Made by a program: the position numbers and the translations under genes
Assembly: GCF_009733845.1 (NCBI RefSeq)
Contig: NZ_WNXZ01000003.1
Location: forward strand, 372,001 to 436,000
Direction of reading: 5' to 3'
DNA length: 64,000 nt
DNA from: Pseudactinotalea terrae
GTDB taxonomy: Bacteria > Actinomycetota > Actinomycetes > Actinomycetales > Beutenbergiaceae
The notes under the pieces: generated by a model
Told to the model about the DNA's origin: nothing
What the model saw: only the letters and a program-made list of their open reading frames with translations
Databases searched by the model: none
Shown here: positions 1 through 8,280 of the stretch, piece by piece
Position numbering within the stretch: position 1 is the first letter of the stretch
Layout: each line of letters opens with the position of its first letter

Positions 1-1
1 C

Positions 2-469
2 GCGCACTCATCCGAGCACTCGCCGAGCGCGCAGAACACCATCACCTGTCTGGACGACCTCGCGTGCGACCGCATCGATCACGGGTACTTCGTGCTGCAG
101 GACGAGGCGGTGATCGAGCGGTGCCGGGACGAGCAGGTCCCCTTCACGTGCATCTTCACCACCTCCCGGCGGGCCTGGCGGCCCTGGCGCCGGGCCAGCG
201 TGCGCGAGATGGTGGCGCGCGGCCTCAAGGTCACGATCGCCTCCGACGACCCGGGCATGTTCCCGACGACGCTCGCGCAGGAGTACCTGATCGCCGCGCA
301 GGAGGTCGGCTTCGACAGGAAGACCATGCGTGAGCTGTGCCTGAACGGCGTCGACGCGTGCTGGCTCGAGGAGGACGAGAAGGCCGCCTTGCGGGCCGAG
401 TTCGTCGGGGCGCTCGACGCGCTCGAGGCCGAGCTCTTCGCCGACGAGACCGCAGGTGAGCATGCCTGA
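2..469 (+). CDS. adenosine deaminase family protein (3' part only)
   Basis: This is the C-terminal 155 codons of an amidohydrolase-fold deaminase; the 5' part lies outside the window. Visible family marks are the RIDHG segment near the start and a SDDPGMF motif, matching the second half of the adenosine/adenine deaminase active site (metal Asp followed by catalytic Asp). Adenosine deaminase converts (deoxy)adenosine to (deoxy)inosine and ammonia in the cytoplasm. The usual CPTSN-like strand reads FTTSRRAW here, so the substrate may differ from plain adenosine. Its stop codon overlaps the start of the nucleoside hydrolase gene that follows, so the two are probably cotranscribed and act one after the other on nucleosides. 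Partial because of the window edge, not because of mutation. Confidence 0.85.
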   Translation, partial: AHSSEHSPSAQNTITCLDDLACDRIDHGYFVLQDEAVIERCRDEQVPFTCIFTTSRRAWRPWRRASVREMVARGLKVTIASDDPGMFPTTLAQEYLIAAQEVGFDRKTMRELCLNGVDACWLEEDEKAALRAEFVGALDALEAELFADETAGEHA

Positions 470-1406
470 GGTGCGCCCGGTCGTCGTGGACTGCGACCCG
501 GGACTCGACGACGCCGTCGCGCTGGCGATGGTCGTTGCGTCACCCGAACTCGACCTCATCGGGGTGACCACGCTCGCCGGCAACGCCTCGCTCGCCCACA
601 CCACCGCCAACGCCGGTGCTCTGCTCGAGCTGCTCGGGCTTCCCGCCGAGCTGCCGTTCCACACCGGGCACGCAGGCCCGCTCGCGCGGGTCCAGCGTGA
701 GCCCGACGAGCCGATCCACGGTCCCGGCGGCATGGGGGACATCGAGCTGCCCGCGCCGCGGCAGCCCCGACCGGGTCACGCCGTCGACTGGCTCGCCGAG
801 ACGATCCGCGAGCGGCCGGGCGAGGTCACGATCATCGCGATCGGTCCGCTGACCAACGTGGCCGGGCTACTGCTCCACCACCCCGACGTGGCGCCGCTGA
901 TCGGTGACGTCGTCGTCATGGGGGGTGCCGCGTTCGTGCAAGGCAACCTGACAGCGCGTGCCGAGTTCAACTTCCACGCCGATCCCGAGGCCGCACGCTA
1001 CGTGGCGGAGTCCGGCGTGCCGCTGCGGATCGTGCCGCTCGATGTCACACGCCGCGCCCTGGTCACAGGTGAGGACATCGATCGACTGCGCGCGGCGGGC
1101 GGCATCGCCGCGCTCATGGGGGACATGCTCGCCTATCTGGCACGCGGCTTCGAGCGGCGGCACGGGATACGGGCATGCGCCGTCCACGACGCGCTCGCGG
1201 TCGCTGCGCTGCTCGAGCCCGAGCTGATGGTGTGGGAGCACGCGGCCATCACCGTCGAGTGCTCAGGCGAGTTCACGCGCGGCGAGCTCATCGTCGACAC
1301 CCACGGCCGGCTCGGCCGCGAGCCGAGCGCGGCGGTCGCCACCGGCATCGATGCCGAGAGGTTCCGAACCCTCATGCATAGGCGGCTCACCGCCGTCAGT
1401 CACTGA
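456..1406 (+). CDS. nucleoside hydrolase (IunH family), first copy
   Basis: A 316-residue inosine-uridine preferring nucleoside hydrolase family protein. It cleaves the N-glycosidic bond of ribonucleosides to free base and ribose. The Asp-rich calcium site is at residues 12-19 (DCDPGLDD), and the family strand IIAIGPLTNVA followed by VVMGGAAFVQGN is present, as is the C-terminal HDALAVAALL segment carrying a ligand His/Asp. Length matches the family. The start is a GTG overlapping the end of the deaminase gene by 14 bases; an ATG two codons downstream (462) is equally possible and has an AGGTGAG run just before it. A second paralogue follows 32 bases later, so the operon encodes two related hydrolases, presumably with different base or sugar preference. 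Confidence 0.93.
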   Translation: MSMPEVRPVVVDCDPGLDDAVALAMVVASPELDLIGVTTLAGNASLAHTTANAGALLELLGLPAELPFHTGHAGPLARVQREPDEPIHGPGGMGDIELPAPRQPRPGHAVDWLAETIRERPGEVTIIAIGPLTNVAGLLLHHPDVAPLIGDVVVMGGAAFVQGNLTARAEFNFHADPEAARYVAESGVPLRIVPLDVTRRALVTGEDIDRLRAAGGIAALMGDMLAYLARGFERRHGIRACAVHDALAVAALLEPELMVWEHAAITVECSGEFTRGELIVDTHGRLGREPSAAVATGIDAERFRTLMHRRLTAVSH

Positions 1407-1438
1407 TCGACCACCCGAACGGACCTGGAGAAGAGAAC

Positions 1439-2362
1439 ATGCTGATCGTCGACACGGACCCCGGCACGGATGATGCCGCCGCGATCATGACGCTGCTGGC
1501 GTCCGGCACGAAGGTGGACGCGTTCGTGAGCGTCTACGGCAACGTGCCGGAGCACAAGACGACCTCGAACCTGCAGCGGCTGCTGGACATCGTGGGCGAG
1601 ACGAACACGGCCCGGTACCGCGGCACCCACCGGCCCATGTACGGCGAGCAGGTCGCTGCCAAGCACATCCACGGCGAGGACGGCATGAGCGGCGCGTTCG
1701 CCGAGCCGCGCCACGATCTGCCCGAGCTGCCGCGCGTCAACTATGTCTCGATGCTTCGTGAGGCGACCGAGCCGGTGACGATCATCGCCCTCGGCCCGCT
1801 GACCAACATCGGCTCGGCCCTGGCGGCCGCACCGGACGTGGTGGACAAGATCGAGCGGATCATCTTCATGGGCGGGGCCGTGCTCACCTACGGCAACGAG
1901 ACGGCGGCAGCCAGCTTCAACGCCGTCAACGACCCGACCGCCGCCGCGATCGTCTACGACTCCGGGGTCTCGATCGCGCAGGTCGGGCTCGATGTCTGCC
2001 GACCGGCCGAGATACCGATCAAGCCGCTGTTGCCGTTCCGTGACAGCACCACGCCGGCTGGACAGCTCATCTGGACCCTGCTCAACGAGCACTTCCTGGT
2101 CAAGCGCGCCGGCGGCCTCACCGAGGACTCGGTGATCCGCTTCAACGATGCGCCGTGCGTGGCGTACTTCCTCCATCCCGAGCTGTTCCGGACCGAGCGG
2201 CTGCCGGTCATGATCGAGACCGAGGGGCGCTACACGCGCGGCGCGACAGTCGCGGACTTCCCCGGTTACACCGGCAGGGAGCCGAACACCGACGTGCTGC
2301 TGGAGATCGACGTCGACGGCTACGCCGCACTGATCAGCGACCTGCTGCTGACCTACCTGTGA
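1439..2362 (+). CDS. nucleoside hydrolase (IunH family), second copy
   Basis: A 307-residue paralogue of the preceding hydrolase. The metal-binding motif is DTDPGTDD at residues 5-12, the central strand is IIALGPLTNIG, and the next block is IIFMGGAVLTYGNET. The C-terminal NDAPCVAYFLHPELF segment supplies the late catalytic/metal residues. The ATG is preceded by GGAGAAGAG, a good ribosome binding site, so this start is well supported. It is the last gene of the pure nucleoside part; from here on, the stop of each gene overlaps or abuts the start of the next. The substrate could be another N-riboside rather than a canonical nucleoside; the sequence does not decide this. Confidence 0.93.
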   Translation: MLIVDTDPGTDDAAAIMTLLASGTKVDAFVSVYGNVPEHKTTSNLQRLLDIVGETNTARYRGTHRPMYGEQVAAKHIHGEDGMSGAFAEPRHDLPELPRVNYVSMLREATEPVTIIALGPLTNIGSALAAAPDVVDKIERIIFMGGAVLTYGNETAAASFNAVNDPTAAAIVYDSGVSIAQVGLDVCRPAEIPIKPLLPFRDSTTPAGQLIWTLLNEHFLVKRAGGLTEDSVIRFNDAPCVAYFLHPELFRTERLPVMIETEGRYTRGATVADFPGYTGREPNTDVLLEIDVDGYAALISDLLLTYL

Positions 2363-2364
2363 CC

Positions 2365-3114
2365 ATGCAGGCCACCGCCCTGGTGCACGGGTTCCCCGCC
2401 AAGAGCGCCTCCCACGGAAGCCTCGGCTGGTGCTCGGTTTGGCTGCTCGAGAGCGGGGACCGACGGGTCCTCGTCGAGACCGGGCCGCCCGGCTACGCAC
2501 CGAGGCTGCTCGGCCTCCTCGCCGAACGCGACCTGGCCCCGCGCGACATCACCGACGTGCTGATCACCCATGCCCACTGGGATCACCTCTACAACCTGCC
2601 GATGTTCCCTCACGCGACGTGGTGGATCGGTCGGGACGAGCTGACCTGGGCCCGGGATCTTCCTGCTGAGACCCCGTTCGTCTCGCCTCTGCACGTGGCG
2701 ATGCTCGACGGCGGGCATCCGGACGTCGGTCTGGTGGGCGACGGCGACGTGGTGCTGCCGGGGGTGCGTGCGGTCGCGACCCCTGGGCACACGCCGGGCC
2801 ACCTGGCCTACGTCGTCGAGGCGGAGCGGGCGCTGATCTTCGCCGGCGACTCCGTCAAGAACATCTACGAGCTCAGCACCGGTCTCGTGGACATGACGCT
2901 CGACCAGGCCGCCAGCGAGGCGAGCGTGACGCTGCTGCGCGACCTCATGCGGCAGCGGGGCGCCGTGCTGGTGCCGGGGCACGACGTGCCGCTGGAGGTC
3001 GATGAGCGCGGCGAGGTCCGGCGGACGACCCTTCAGCAGGCGAGCCTGGCGGTGTACCTGGCTCCCGACGAACCACCCACGAGCCAACCGATCGGAATGG
3101 AAGGATCGCGATGA
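2365..3114 (+). CDS. metallo-beta-lactamase fold hydrolase (possible sugar lactonase)
   Basis: A 249-residue MBL-fold hydrolase. The dinuclear metal signature HAHWDH is at residues 69-74, with further ligands in GHTPGH (141-146), Asp162 (FAGDS) and His206 (VPGHD). It is cytoplasmic, with no signal peptide or membrane segment. The fold includes quorum-signal lactonases, glyoxalase II and sugar-lactone hydrolases. Placed beside a uronate dehydrogenase-like enzyme, whose products are lactones, a lactonase role is the simplest reading, but this is inference. The ATG at 2365 is used here; an in-frame GTG at 2359 overlaps the previous stop as GTGA and may be the real, translationally coupled start. 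The 3' end overlaps the next gene by 4 bases. Confidence 0.85.
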   Translation: MQATALVHGFPAKSASHGSLGWCSVWLLESGDRRVLVETGPPGYAPRLLGLLAERDLAPRDITDVLITHAHWDHLYNLPMFPHATWWIGRDELTWARDLPAETPFVSPLHVAMLDGGHPDVGLVGDGDVVLPGVRAVATPGHTPGHLAYVVEAERALIFAGDSVKNIYELSTGLVDMTLDQAASEASVTLLRDLMRQRGAVLVPGHDVPLEVDERGEVRRTTLQQASLAVYLAPDEPPTSQPIGMEGSR

Positions 3115-4073
3115 GCGCCCGAGATGTCGTCATCACCACGAGCTACCTGGGACCCGATGACGAGGTGCACGAGATGCTCGTCGCCGCCGGACTGGAGGTG
3201 ATCTACTCGCGGCCGCAGGACCGCGACGGCGACCTCGCCACGATGGCGGAGGCGATCGCGGGCGCCGCGGGTCTGATTGCCGGCACCGAGCCGGTGTCGG
3301 CCGCAGCGATCGAGGCCGCACCGGACCTCAAGGTGATCGCGCGCACCGGGGTCGGGTATGACAACGTCGACGTCGCGGCGGCCCGCGCACGCGGTGTCGT
3401 CGTCTGCACCACCCCCGGCGCCAACGCCGACTCGGTCGCCGAGCTCGCGCTCGGCCTGATGATCGACTGTGCACGGCGCGTCACCGAGAGTTCCCGGGCG
3501 GTGCTCGACGGGCAGTGGCAGCAACGGTCCGGTCACGAGCTGAAGGGTGCGACCCTCGGCATCATCGGGCTGGGCGGCATCGGACGACGGCTCGCCGTCC
3601 TCGCCCGCGCCTTCGGCATGACCGTGGTCGCCCACGACACCTACTTCGACGAGACGTTCGCGACCAGCCACGAGGTGTCCCGGAGCAGCCTGCCCGACCT
3701 GCTGACCGCGTCCGACTTCGTCTCGGTGCACACCGCACTCACGCCGCAGACCCGCCACCTCATCGACGCGGCGGCACTGGCGATGATGAAGCCCACCGCG
3801 ATCCTCGTCAACACCGCTCGCGGCGGGATCGTCGACGAGATCGCCCTGGCCGAGGCGCTGCACAGCGGCACCATCAGCGGCGCAGCGCTCGATGTGCTGG
3901 AGACCGAACCGGCCGCCGCCGACCATCCGCTGCGTACCGCGCCGGGCTGCGTGATCACGCCCCACATCGCCGGGGCGACGTTCCAAGCGCGTGCAAGATC
4001 CGGCGCACTCGCCGCCGCCCAGGTCATGGAGAGCCTGCGCGGTGGCGTGGTGGCGCACGAGGTGACGTCATGA
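3111..4073 (+). CDS. NAD-dependent D-isomer 2-hydroxyacid dehydrogenase
   Basis: A 320-residue member of the phosphoglycerate/hydroxypyruvate dehydrogenase family, oxidising a 2-hydroxy acid to the 2-oxo acid (or the reverse) with NAD(P). The Rossmann motif GLGGIG is at residues 153-158, and the catalytic triad is seen as Arg237 (NTARGG), Glu266 and His285 (TPHIAG). Length is standard for the short form; there is no ACT domain, so it is not a typical serine-pathway SerA. Start and stop overlap both neighbours by ATGA, placing it firmly in the operon. In context it could make the 2-oxo form of a sugar acid (tetronate or pentonate) for the isomerase encoded next. The exact substrate cannot be read from sequence. 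Confidence 0.9.
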   Translation: MSARDVVITTSYLGPDDEVHEMLVAAGLEVIYSRPQDRDGDLATMAEAIAGAAGLIAGTEPVSAAAIEAAPDLKVIARTGVGYDNVDVAAARARGVVVCTTPGANADSVAELALGLMIDCARRVTESSRAVLDGQWQQRSGHELKGATLGIIGLGGIGRRLAVLARAFGMTVVAHDTYFDETFATSHEVSRSSLPDLLTASDFVSVHTALTPQTRHLIDAAALAMMKPTAILVNTARGGIVDEIALAEALHSGTISGAALDVLETEPAAADHPLRTAPGCVITPHIAGATFQARARSGALAAAQVMESLRGGVVAHEVTS

Positions 4074-4855
4074 AGGATCCAGCGCGGTACGCCGCGAACC
4101 TCAAGTGGCTGTTCACGGAGCTGCCGTTTCCTGAGCGGTTCGCGGCCGCAGCCGCCGAGGGCTTCACCGCGGTCGAGATCCCTGACCCGTACTCGCTCCC
4201 TGCCGCACAGCTGCGCAGGCTGGCGGACGACGCCGGTGTGCGGACGATCCTCGTCAACACCCCGCCCGGCCCGGCAGGCAGCCGGAGCGCCGGGGGAGCG
4301 GCCGGGGTTCCCGGCAGCAAGGCGGAGTTCCGGGCCGGGCTGGAGCGTGCCGCCGAGTACGCGAGCACTCTGGGTGCCACCCTCGTGCACGTGGTGGCCG
4401 GGCGTCGCCCCGACGGCGTCAGCCGCGACCGCGCGTTCGCCAGCTACGTCGACAACATCAGCTGGGCCGCCGCGCAACTGAAGGACTCCGGGCTGCAGAT
4501 CGTGCTCGAGATGCAGAACCAGCGCAATGCCCCCCGCTTTGTGCTGGAGTCCCAGGCGATGGCGGCCGCCGTCGTCGAGGCGGTCGGTGAGCCGGTCGGT
4601 CTGCTGCTCGACCTGTTCCACCTGCAGGTCCAGGACGGAGATCTGCTGACCAATCTCTCCACCTACCTGCCGCTGACCCGCCACATCCAGATCGGCGACG
4701 CCCCAGGCCGCACCGAGCCGGGCACGGGCGAGCTCGCCTGGCACCGCATCAGCTCCGCGATCGACGCGTCCGGCTACAACGGCTGGTTCGGGTGCGAGTT
4801 CCAGCCACAGGGCGGTTCCGCCGGGGTGCTGGCTCGACTGCTGGAGGCGAGATGA
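4070..4855 (+). CDS. sugar phosphate isomerase/epimerase, OtnI/hydroxypyruvate isomerase-like
   Basis: A 261-residue AP-endonuclease-2 TIM-barrel protein related to hydroxypyruvate isomerase Hyi and to OtnI, which in known tetronate pathways converts 2-oxo-tetronate to 3-oxo-tetronate. Family features are the N-terminal NLKWLFTELPF strand, the metal Glu in IVLEMQNQ, the LLLDLFHLQ segment, HIQIGDAPGR and the terminal Glu in CEFQPQG. The ATGA overlap with the dehydrogenase gene fixes the start at 4070, although the open frame extends far upstream. Encoded with an OtnK-type kinase and OtnC-type aldolase in the same operon, an oxo-acid-sugar isomerase role is well supported by known otnI-otnK-otnC clusters. 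Whether the substrate has four or five carbons is open. Confidence 0.85.
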   Translation: MKDPARYAANLKWLFTELPFPERFAAAAAEGFTAVEIPDPYSLPAAQLRRLADDAGVRTILVNTPPGPAGSRSAGGAAGVPGSKAEFRAGLERAAEYASTLGATLVHVVAGRRPDGVSRDRAFASYVDNISWAAAQLKDSGLQIVLEMQNQRNAPRFVLESQAMAAAVVEAVGEPVGLLLDLFHLQVQDGDLLTNLSTYLPLTRHIQIGDAPGRTEPGTGELAWHRISSAIDASGYNGWFGCEFQPQGGSAGVLARLLEAR

Positions 4856-5529
4856 CGAACGAGTACCGGATCGCGCTTGTCCACGCGACGACCGCAGCGA
4901 TCGCACCCGCGGAGGCCGGCCTCGCCGCGGAGTTCCCCGAGGCGAAGCCCTGGAACATCCTCGACGACCAGCTTCTGCCCGATGCCGCCGCGGCCGGGGG
5001 GCTGACCGAGCCGCTCGAGGAACGAATGCGGCACCTGATCCGTCACGCGGCCGACAACGGTGCCGCGGCCGTGCTCCTCACCTGTTCGATGTACGGGCCC
5101 GTGGCGATCGACGCACACGAGAAGATCCCGGCGCTGGCGCCGGACGAGGCCGCCTTCGACGCCGCCGTCGAGGGCGGCTACGCACGGGTCGCAGTGGTCG
5201 CCTCGTTCGAGGCCGCGATGACCGACTCGCTGGACCGGTTCCGCGTGCACGCACGAGAGCGCGGCGCCGCAATCGAGGCAACGGGCGTCTGCGTGCCGGG
5301 AGCGTTCGGGCCCGCCGCTGCGGGTGACTCCGGCGTGGTGGCGGACGAGATCGTCGCCGCACTCGCCGGCACCGACGTCGACGCGATCCTGCTGGCGCAG
5401 TACTCGCTGGCACCGGCAGCGGCGCGGATCCAGGAAGCGACCGGACGCCCCGCGATCTCCGGTCCGCACAGCGGCGCCGCTCGGTTGCGGGCGCTGCTGA
5501 CCCACACAGAGAAGGACTCCGATCGATGA
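4852..5529 (+). CDS. Asp/Glu racemase-like protein
   Basis: A 225-residue protein of the aspartate/glutamate/hydantoin racemase superfamily. Two catalytic-type segments are visible: an N-terminal half ending in AVLLTCSMYG, with Cys near residue 80, and a C-terminal half with DAILLAQYSLAP. In the second the usual catalytic Cys is replaced by Gln-Tyr (AQYS). With only one of the paired cysteines it is unlikely to racemise an amino acid by the classic two-base mechanism; it may be a decarboxylase, isomerase or binding protein. Its start overlaps the isomerase stop as ATGA. Proteins of this type occur in sugar-acid and purine-ring catabolic clusters, but I cannot assign a reaction. Confidence 0.75.
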   Translation: MTNEYRIALVHATTAAIAPAEAGLAAEFPEAKPWNILDDQLLPDAAAAGGLTEPLEERMRHLIRHAADNGAAAVLLTCSMYGPVAIDAHEKIPALAPDEAAFDAAVEGGYARVAVVASFEAAMTDSLDRFRVHARERGAAIEATGVCVPGAFGPAAAGDSGVVADEIVAALAGTDVDAILLAQYSLAPAAARIQEATGRPAISGPHSGAARLRALLTHTEKDSDR

Positions 5530-6254
5530 CCAGCACCCCGACCACGCTCACCCTCTTCAGCGGATTGGCGCTCAAGGACGTCCTCGAGGACGCGGTGCTG
5601 CCCGCCTACGCCGCCGGCGGCGGGCACCAGATCGACACGGTCTACGAGCCGACCAGCGCGCTGGTCGGGCGGATCCGGGAGGGTCAGGTCCCCGACCTGA
5701 TCATCGGCGTCGCCGACTCGCTGCACGAGCTCGCCACCGAGGGAATCCTCGACGGCGACCGGCTCGCACCGCTGGTGCGTTCCGGTCTCGGCGTGGCCAC
5801 GTTGCCTGGCGCGCCTGTTCCGGCGCTGCGGAGCGTGGAGGAGTTCGTCGTCACGTTGCGCAGCGCCCGCTCTGTCGCCTACTCGCGCGGTGGCGCCAGC
5901 GGCATCTACTTCGCGGGTCTGCTGGAGCGCCTCGGGATCGCCGACGACGTCAACAGCCGCGCCACGATCGTGCCCGGTGGCTTCACCGGTGAGGCGCTGC
6001 TCGACGGCCGAGCTGACCTCGCGGTCCAGCAGGTCATCGAGCTGCGCTCGGTCCCCGGTGTCCGGATCGCCGGCACCTTCCCACCGGATATGCAGCACTA
6101 CATCGACCTGTGGCTGGGCCGGGCGGCCGCACCAGCCGCGCCAGCGGCGGTGGCGACGCTGCAGGACTTCCTGACCTCCGCCGTCGCGCTCGAGGCCTAC
6201 ACAGCAGCGGGCCTCGAGGTGAGCGATCGCGCTGACGGAGCGGACCGGCGATGA
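5526..6254 (+). CDS. ModA-like substrate-binding domain protein without signal peptide
   Basis: A 242-residue protein resembling the type 2 periplasmic binding fold of molybdate-binding ModA (LTLFSGLALKDVLE near the N terminus, PDLIIGVADS, then SVAYSRGGASGIYFAGLLERLGI). Normally such proteins are exported lipoproteins with their own permease. Here the N terminus is short and polar with no signal peptide, lipobox or transmembrane segment, and no transporter gene accompanies it. It is therefore probably cytoplasmic, possibly a small-molecule sensor, carrier or recruited enzyme. Its start and stop overlap the neighbours by 4 bases, so it is translated as part of the catabolic operon. Function unknown. 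Confidence 0.75.
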   Translation: MTSTPTTLTLFSGLALKDVLEDAVLPAYAAGGGHQIDTVYEPTSALVGRIREGQVPDLIIGVADSLHELATEGILDGDRLAPLVRSGLGVATLPGAPVPALRSVEEFVVTLRSARSVAYSRGGASGIYFAGLLERLGIADDVNSRATIVPGGFTGEALLDGRADLAVQQVIELRSVPGVRIAGTFPPDMQHYIDLWLGRAAAPAAPAAVATLQDFLTSAVALEAYTAAGLEVSDRADGADRR

Positions 6255-7036
6255 GCGTGCTCACGCTCACGGGCGCCAGCGGCCGGCTCGCCGGGCCGCT
6301 GCGCCCGGCGCTCCGGGCGCACGCCGACCAGGTCCGGCTGTTCGACCGCGTGCCCGTGGGGGACCCTCGGCCCGGCGAGGTGGTGATCGAGGGCGAGCTG
6401 GAGGACCTCGACGCCGTCGAGGCAGCGGTGTCCGGGGCCGAGGTCATCGTCCATCTCGGCGGGAAGGCCGACGAGGCACCGTTCCCCGAGATCCTGTCGG
6501 CGAACGTCGTCGGCACCTACCACGTGCTCGAGGCGGCGCACCGACACGGGGTGCGGAGGGTGGTCTACGCGAGCTCGCACCACGTGACCGGGTTCTACCA
6601 GCCGGACCAGCTGGTCGGCATCGACTCGACGGTCCGCCCGGACAGCTACTACGGTGTCAGCAAGGTCGTCGGTGAGTCGCTCGGTCGCCTCTATCACGAC
6701 AAGTGGGGCCTGGAGGTGGTCTGCCTGCGGATCGGAGTGTGTCGGGAGGCACCCGAGACCTCGGACCAGTTGCGCACCTGGCTGAGCCCGGCCGACAGCG
6801 TGCAACTCGTGATGGCCGCGGTCACGGCACCGCTCGAGCACGGCTATCAGGTCGTCTACGGCTTCTCCGACAACTCGCGTGCGTTCTGGAGCCGCGACGG
6901 CGCGGCCGCCATCGGCTTCGAGCCCGGCGACAGCGCGGACGACCACGCCGAGGCGTTCGACGTCGACGCAGAGTTCTCCCACCCCCATCAGGGCGGCGCG
7001 TTCGCCGCACCCGACTACCGGGGCGGGATCTGGTGA
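6251..7036 (+). CDS. NAD-dependent SDR, uronate dehydrogenase-like
   Basis: A 261-residue extended short-chain dehydrogenase. The nucleotide motif is an unusual TGASGRLAG at residues 7-15. The catalytic set is Ser in YASSHH plus YGVSK. Order and spacing of motifs (NVVGTYHVLEAA, RVVYASSHH, YYGVSKVVGE, ACxRIG-like LRIGVC) follow bacterial uronate dehydrogenase Udh, which oxidises C1 of galacturonate or glucuronate to an aldarolactone. Length also agrees with Udh (about 265), and is shorter than D-erythronate dehydrogenase DenD, another SDR found with otn genes. In this operon it could oxidise the anomeric carbon of ribose or a related aldose, the lactone then being opened by the MBL hydrolase. 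That substrate assignment is inference. Confidence 0.82.
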   Translation: MSVLTLTGASGRLAGPLRPALRAHADQVRLFDRVPVGDPRPGEVVIEGELEDLDAVEAAVSGAEVIVHLGGKADEAPFPEILSANVVGTYHVLEAAHRHGVRRVVYASSHHVTGFYQPDQLVGIDSTVRPDSYYGVSKVVGESLGRLYHDKWGLEVVCLRIGVCREAPETSDQLRTWLSPADSVQLVMAAVTAPLEHGYQVVYGFSDNSRAFWSRDGAAAIGFEPGDSADDHAEAFDVDAEFSHPHQGGAFAAPDYRGGIW

Positions 7037-8280
7037 CCCTCCGCTACGGCGCGATCGCCGACGACTTCACCGGCGCCACCGACCTGGCGGGGAACTGGCG
7101 CTCCCGGGGGCTGAGGGTCGGCGTGCTCATCGGCCTGCCCGATGGTGCCGCGATCGAGGCTGCGCGCGACCTCGACGCCGTCGTGATCGCGCTGAAGATC
7201 AGGTCCGCGCCCGTCACGGAGGCGGTGGAGCAGGCACGAGCGGCGCTGGGTGTGCTGCGCGAGCTCGGTGCGCGGCAGGTCTACCAGAAGTACTGCTCGA
7301 CGTTCGACTCGACCCCGGCGGGCAACATCGGTCCGATCGCCGACATGCTGCTCGAGGAGCTGCGGGCCCCGGTCGCGGTCGTGGTGCCCGCGTTCCCCGA
7401 CAACGGCCGGACCACCTACCGCGGGCACCTGTTCGTGGGCGATGAGCTGCTGCAGGACAGCCCGATGAAGGATCACCCGCTGACACCCATGCGGGACTCC
7501 CATCTCGTGAGGCTGCTGCAGTCGCAGGCGGCGCACCGCGTGGGCATGATCGCGCTGCCCATCGTGCGCGCCGGTGCGGACGAGCTGCGCCGGCAGCTAG
7601 AAGCCGCCGACGAGCGGGGTGAGCGGCTCGTCGTCGTCGACGCTGTCGAGAACGCGGACCTGGCGGTGATCGCGGAGGCGACGGCGGATCACCCCCTGGT
7701 CACCGGCGGGTCCGGCCTGGCGCTGGGCGCGCCACGGGGGTCGGCCGAGGTCGCGCCGATACCGACAGTGCCGGGTCGCCGCGCGATCCTGGCGGGCAGC
7801 GCCTCGACCGCCACCCGCGCGCAGATCGAGCACGCGCAGCAGCATTACCGCTCCGAGCGGATGCAGGTCGAGCGCCTCTCGACGGGAGCGGCCGCCGAGG
7901 TCGATCGGCTGGCCACCTGGGCCACGGCGAGCTGGGATCAGCACCCCGATCAGCCCGTGCTGATCTACTCCGTCGGGTCCGCGGCGGACCTCGCAGTTGC
8001 GAACGACGGCACCACCGACCTGATCGAGTCCGCGTTCGCGGCGCTCGCGGTCCGGCTGAAGGAGCTCGGCTGCCGGCAGCTGGTCGTGGCCGGGGGCGAG
8101 ACCTCCGGCAGCGTGGTCGACGGCCTCGGCCTCGGCATGCTCGAGCTCGGCGAGCGGCTCTCACCCGGCATCTCCTGGCTGCACGGCAGGTCCACCGACG
8201 GCCAGGAGTACAACCTGGTCCTGAAGTCGGGGAACTTCGGCACCATCGACCTGTTCACGAGCGCCTGGGAGGCACTGTGA
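7033..8280 (+). CDS. otnK: four-carbon acid sugar kinase family protein (OtnK/DUF1537)
   Basis: A 415-residue DUF1537 kinase. Family blocks are all present in order: GAIADDFTGATDLA at residues 6-19, CSTFDSTPAGNIGP near 88-101, FPDNGRTTYRGHLFVGD near 120-136, DSPMKDHPLTPM, the glycine-rich TGGSGLA, GGETSG near 350 and KSGNFG near the C terminus, the last two forming the ATP site. Characterised OtnK phosphorylates 3-oxo-tetronate at C4. The GTG start overlaps the previous stop (GTGA) and is clearly right because the homology begins at residue 3. With the isomerase and aldolase of this operon it forms the core of a known acid-sugar pathway ending in dihydroxyacetone phosphate; a pentonate analogue is conceivable. 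Confidence 0.92.
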   Translation: MTLRYGAIADDFTGATDLAGNWRSRGLRVGVLIGLPDGAAIEAARDLDAVVIALKIRSAPVTEAVEQARAALGVLRELGARQVYQKYCSTFDSTPAGNIGPIADMLLEELRAPVAVVVPAFPDNGRTTYRGHLFVGDELLQDSPMKDHPLTPMRDSHLVRLLQSQAAHRVGMIALPIVRAGADELRRQLEAADERGERLVVVDAVENADLAVIAEATADHPLVTGGSGLALGAPRGSAEVAPIPTVPGRRAILAGSASTATRAQIEHAQQHYRSERMQVERLSTGAAAEVDRLATWATASWDQHPDQPVLIYSVGSAADLAVANDGTTDLIESAFAALAVRLKELGCRQLVVAGGETSGSVVDGLGLGMLELGERLSPGISWLHGRSTDGQEYNLVLKSGNFGTIDLFTSAWEAL

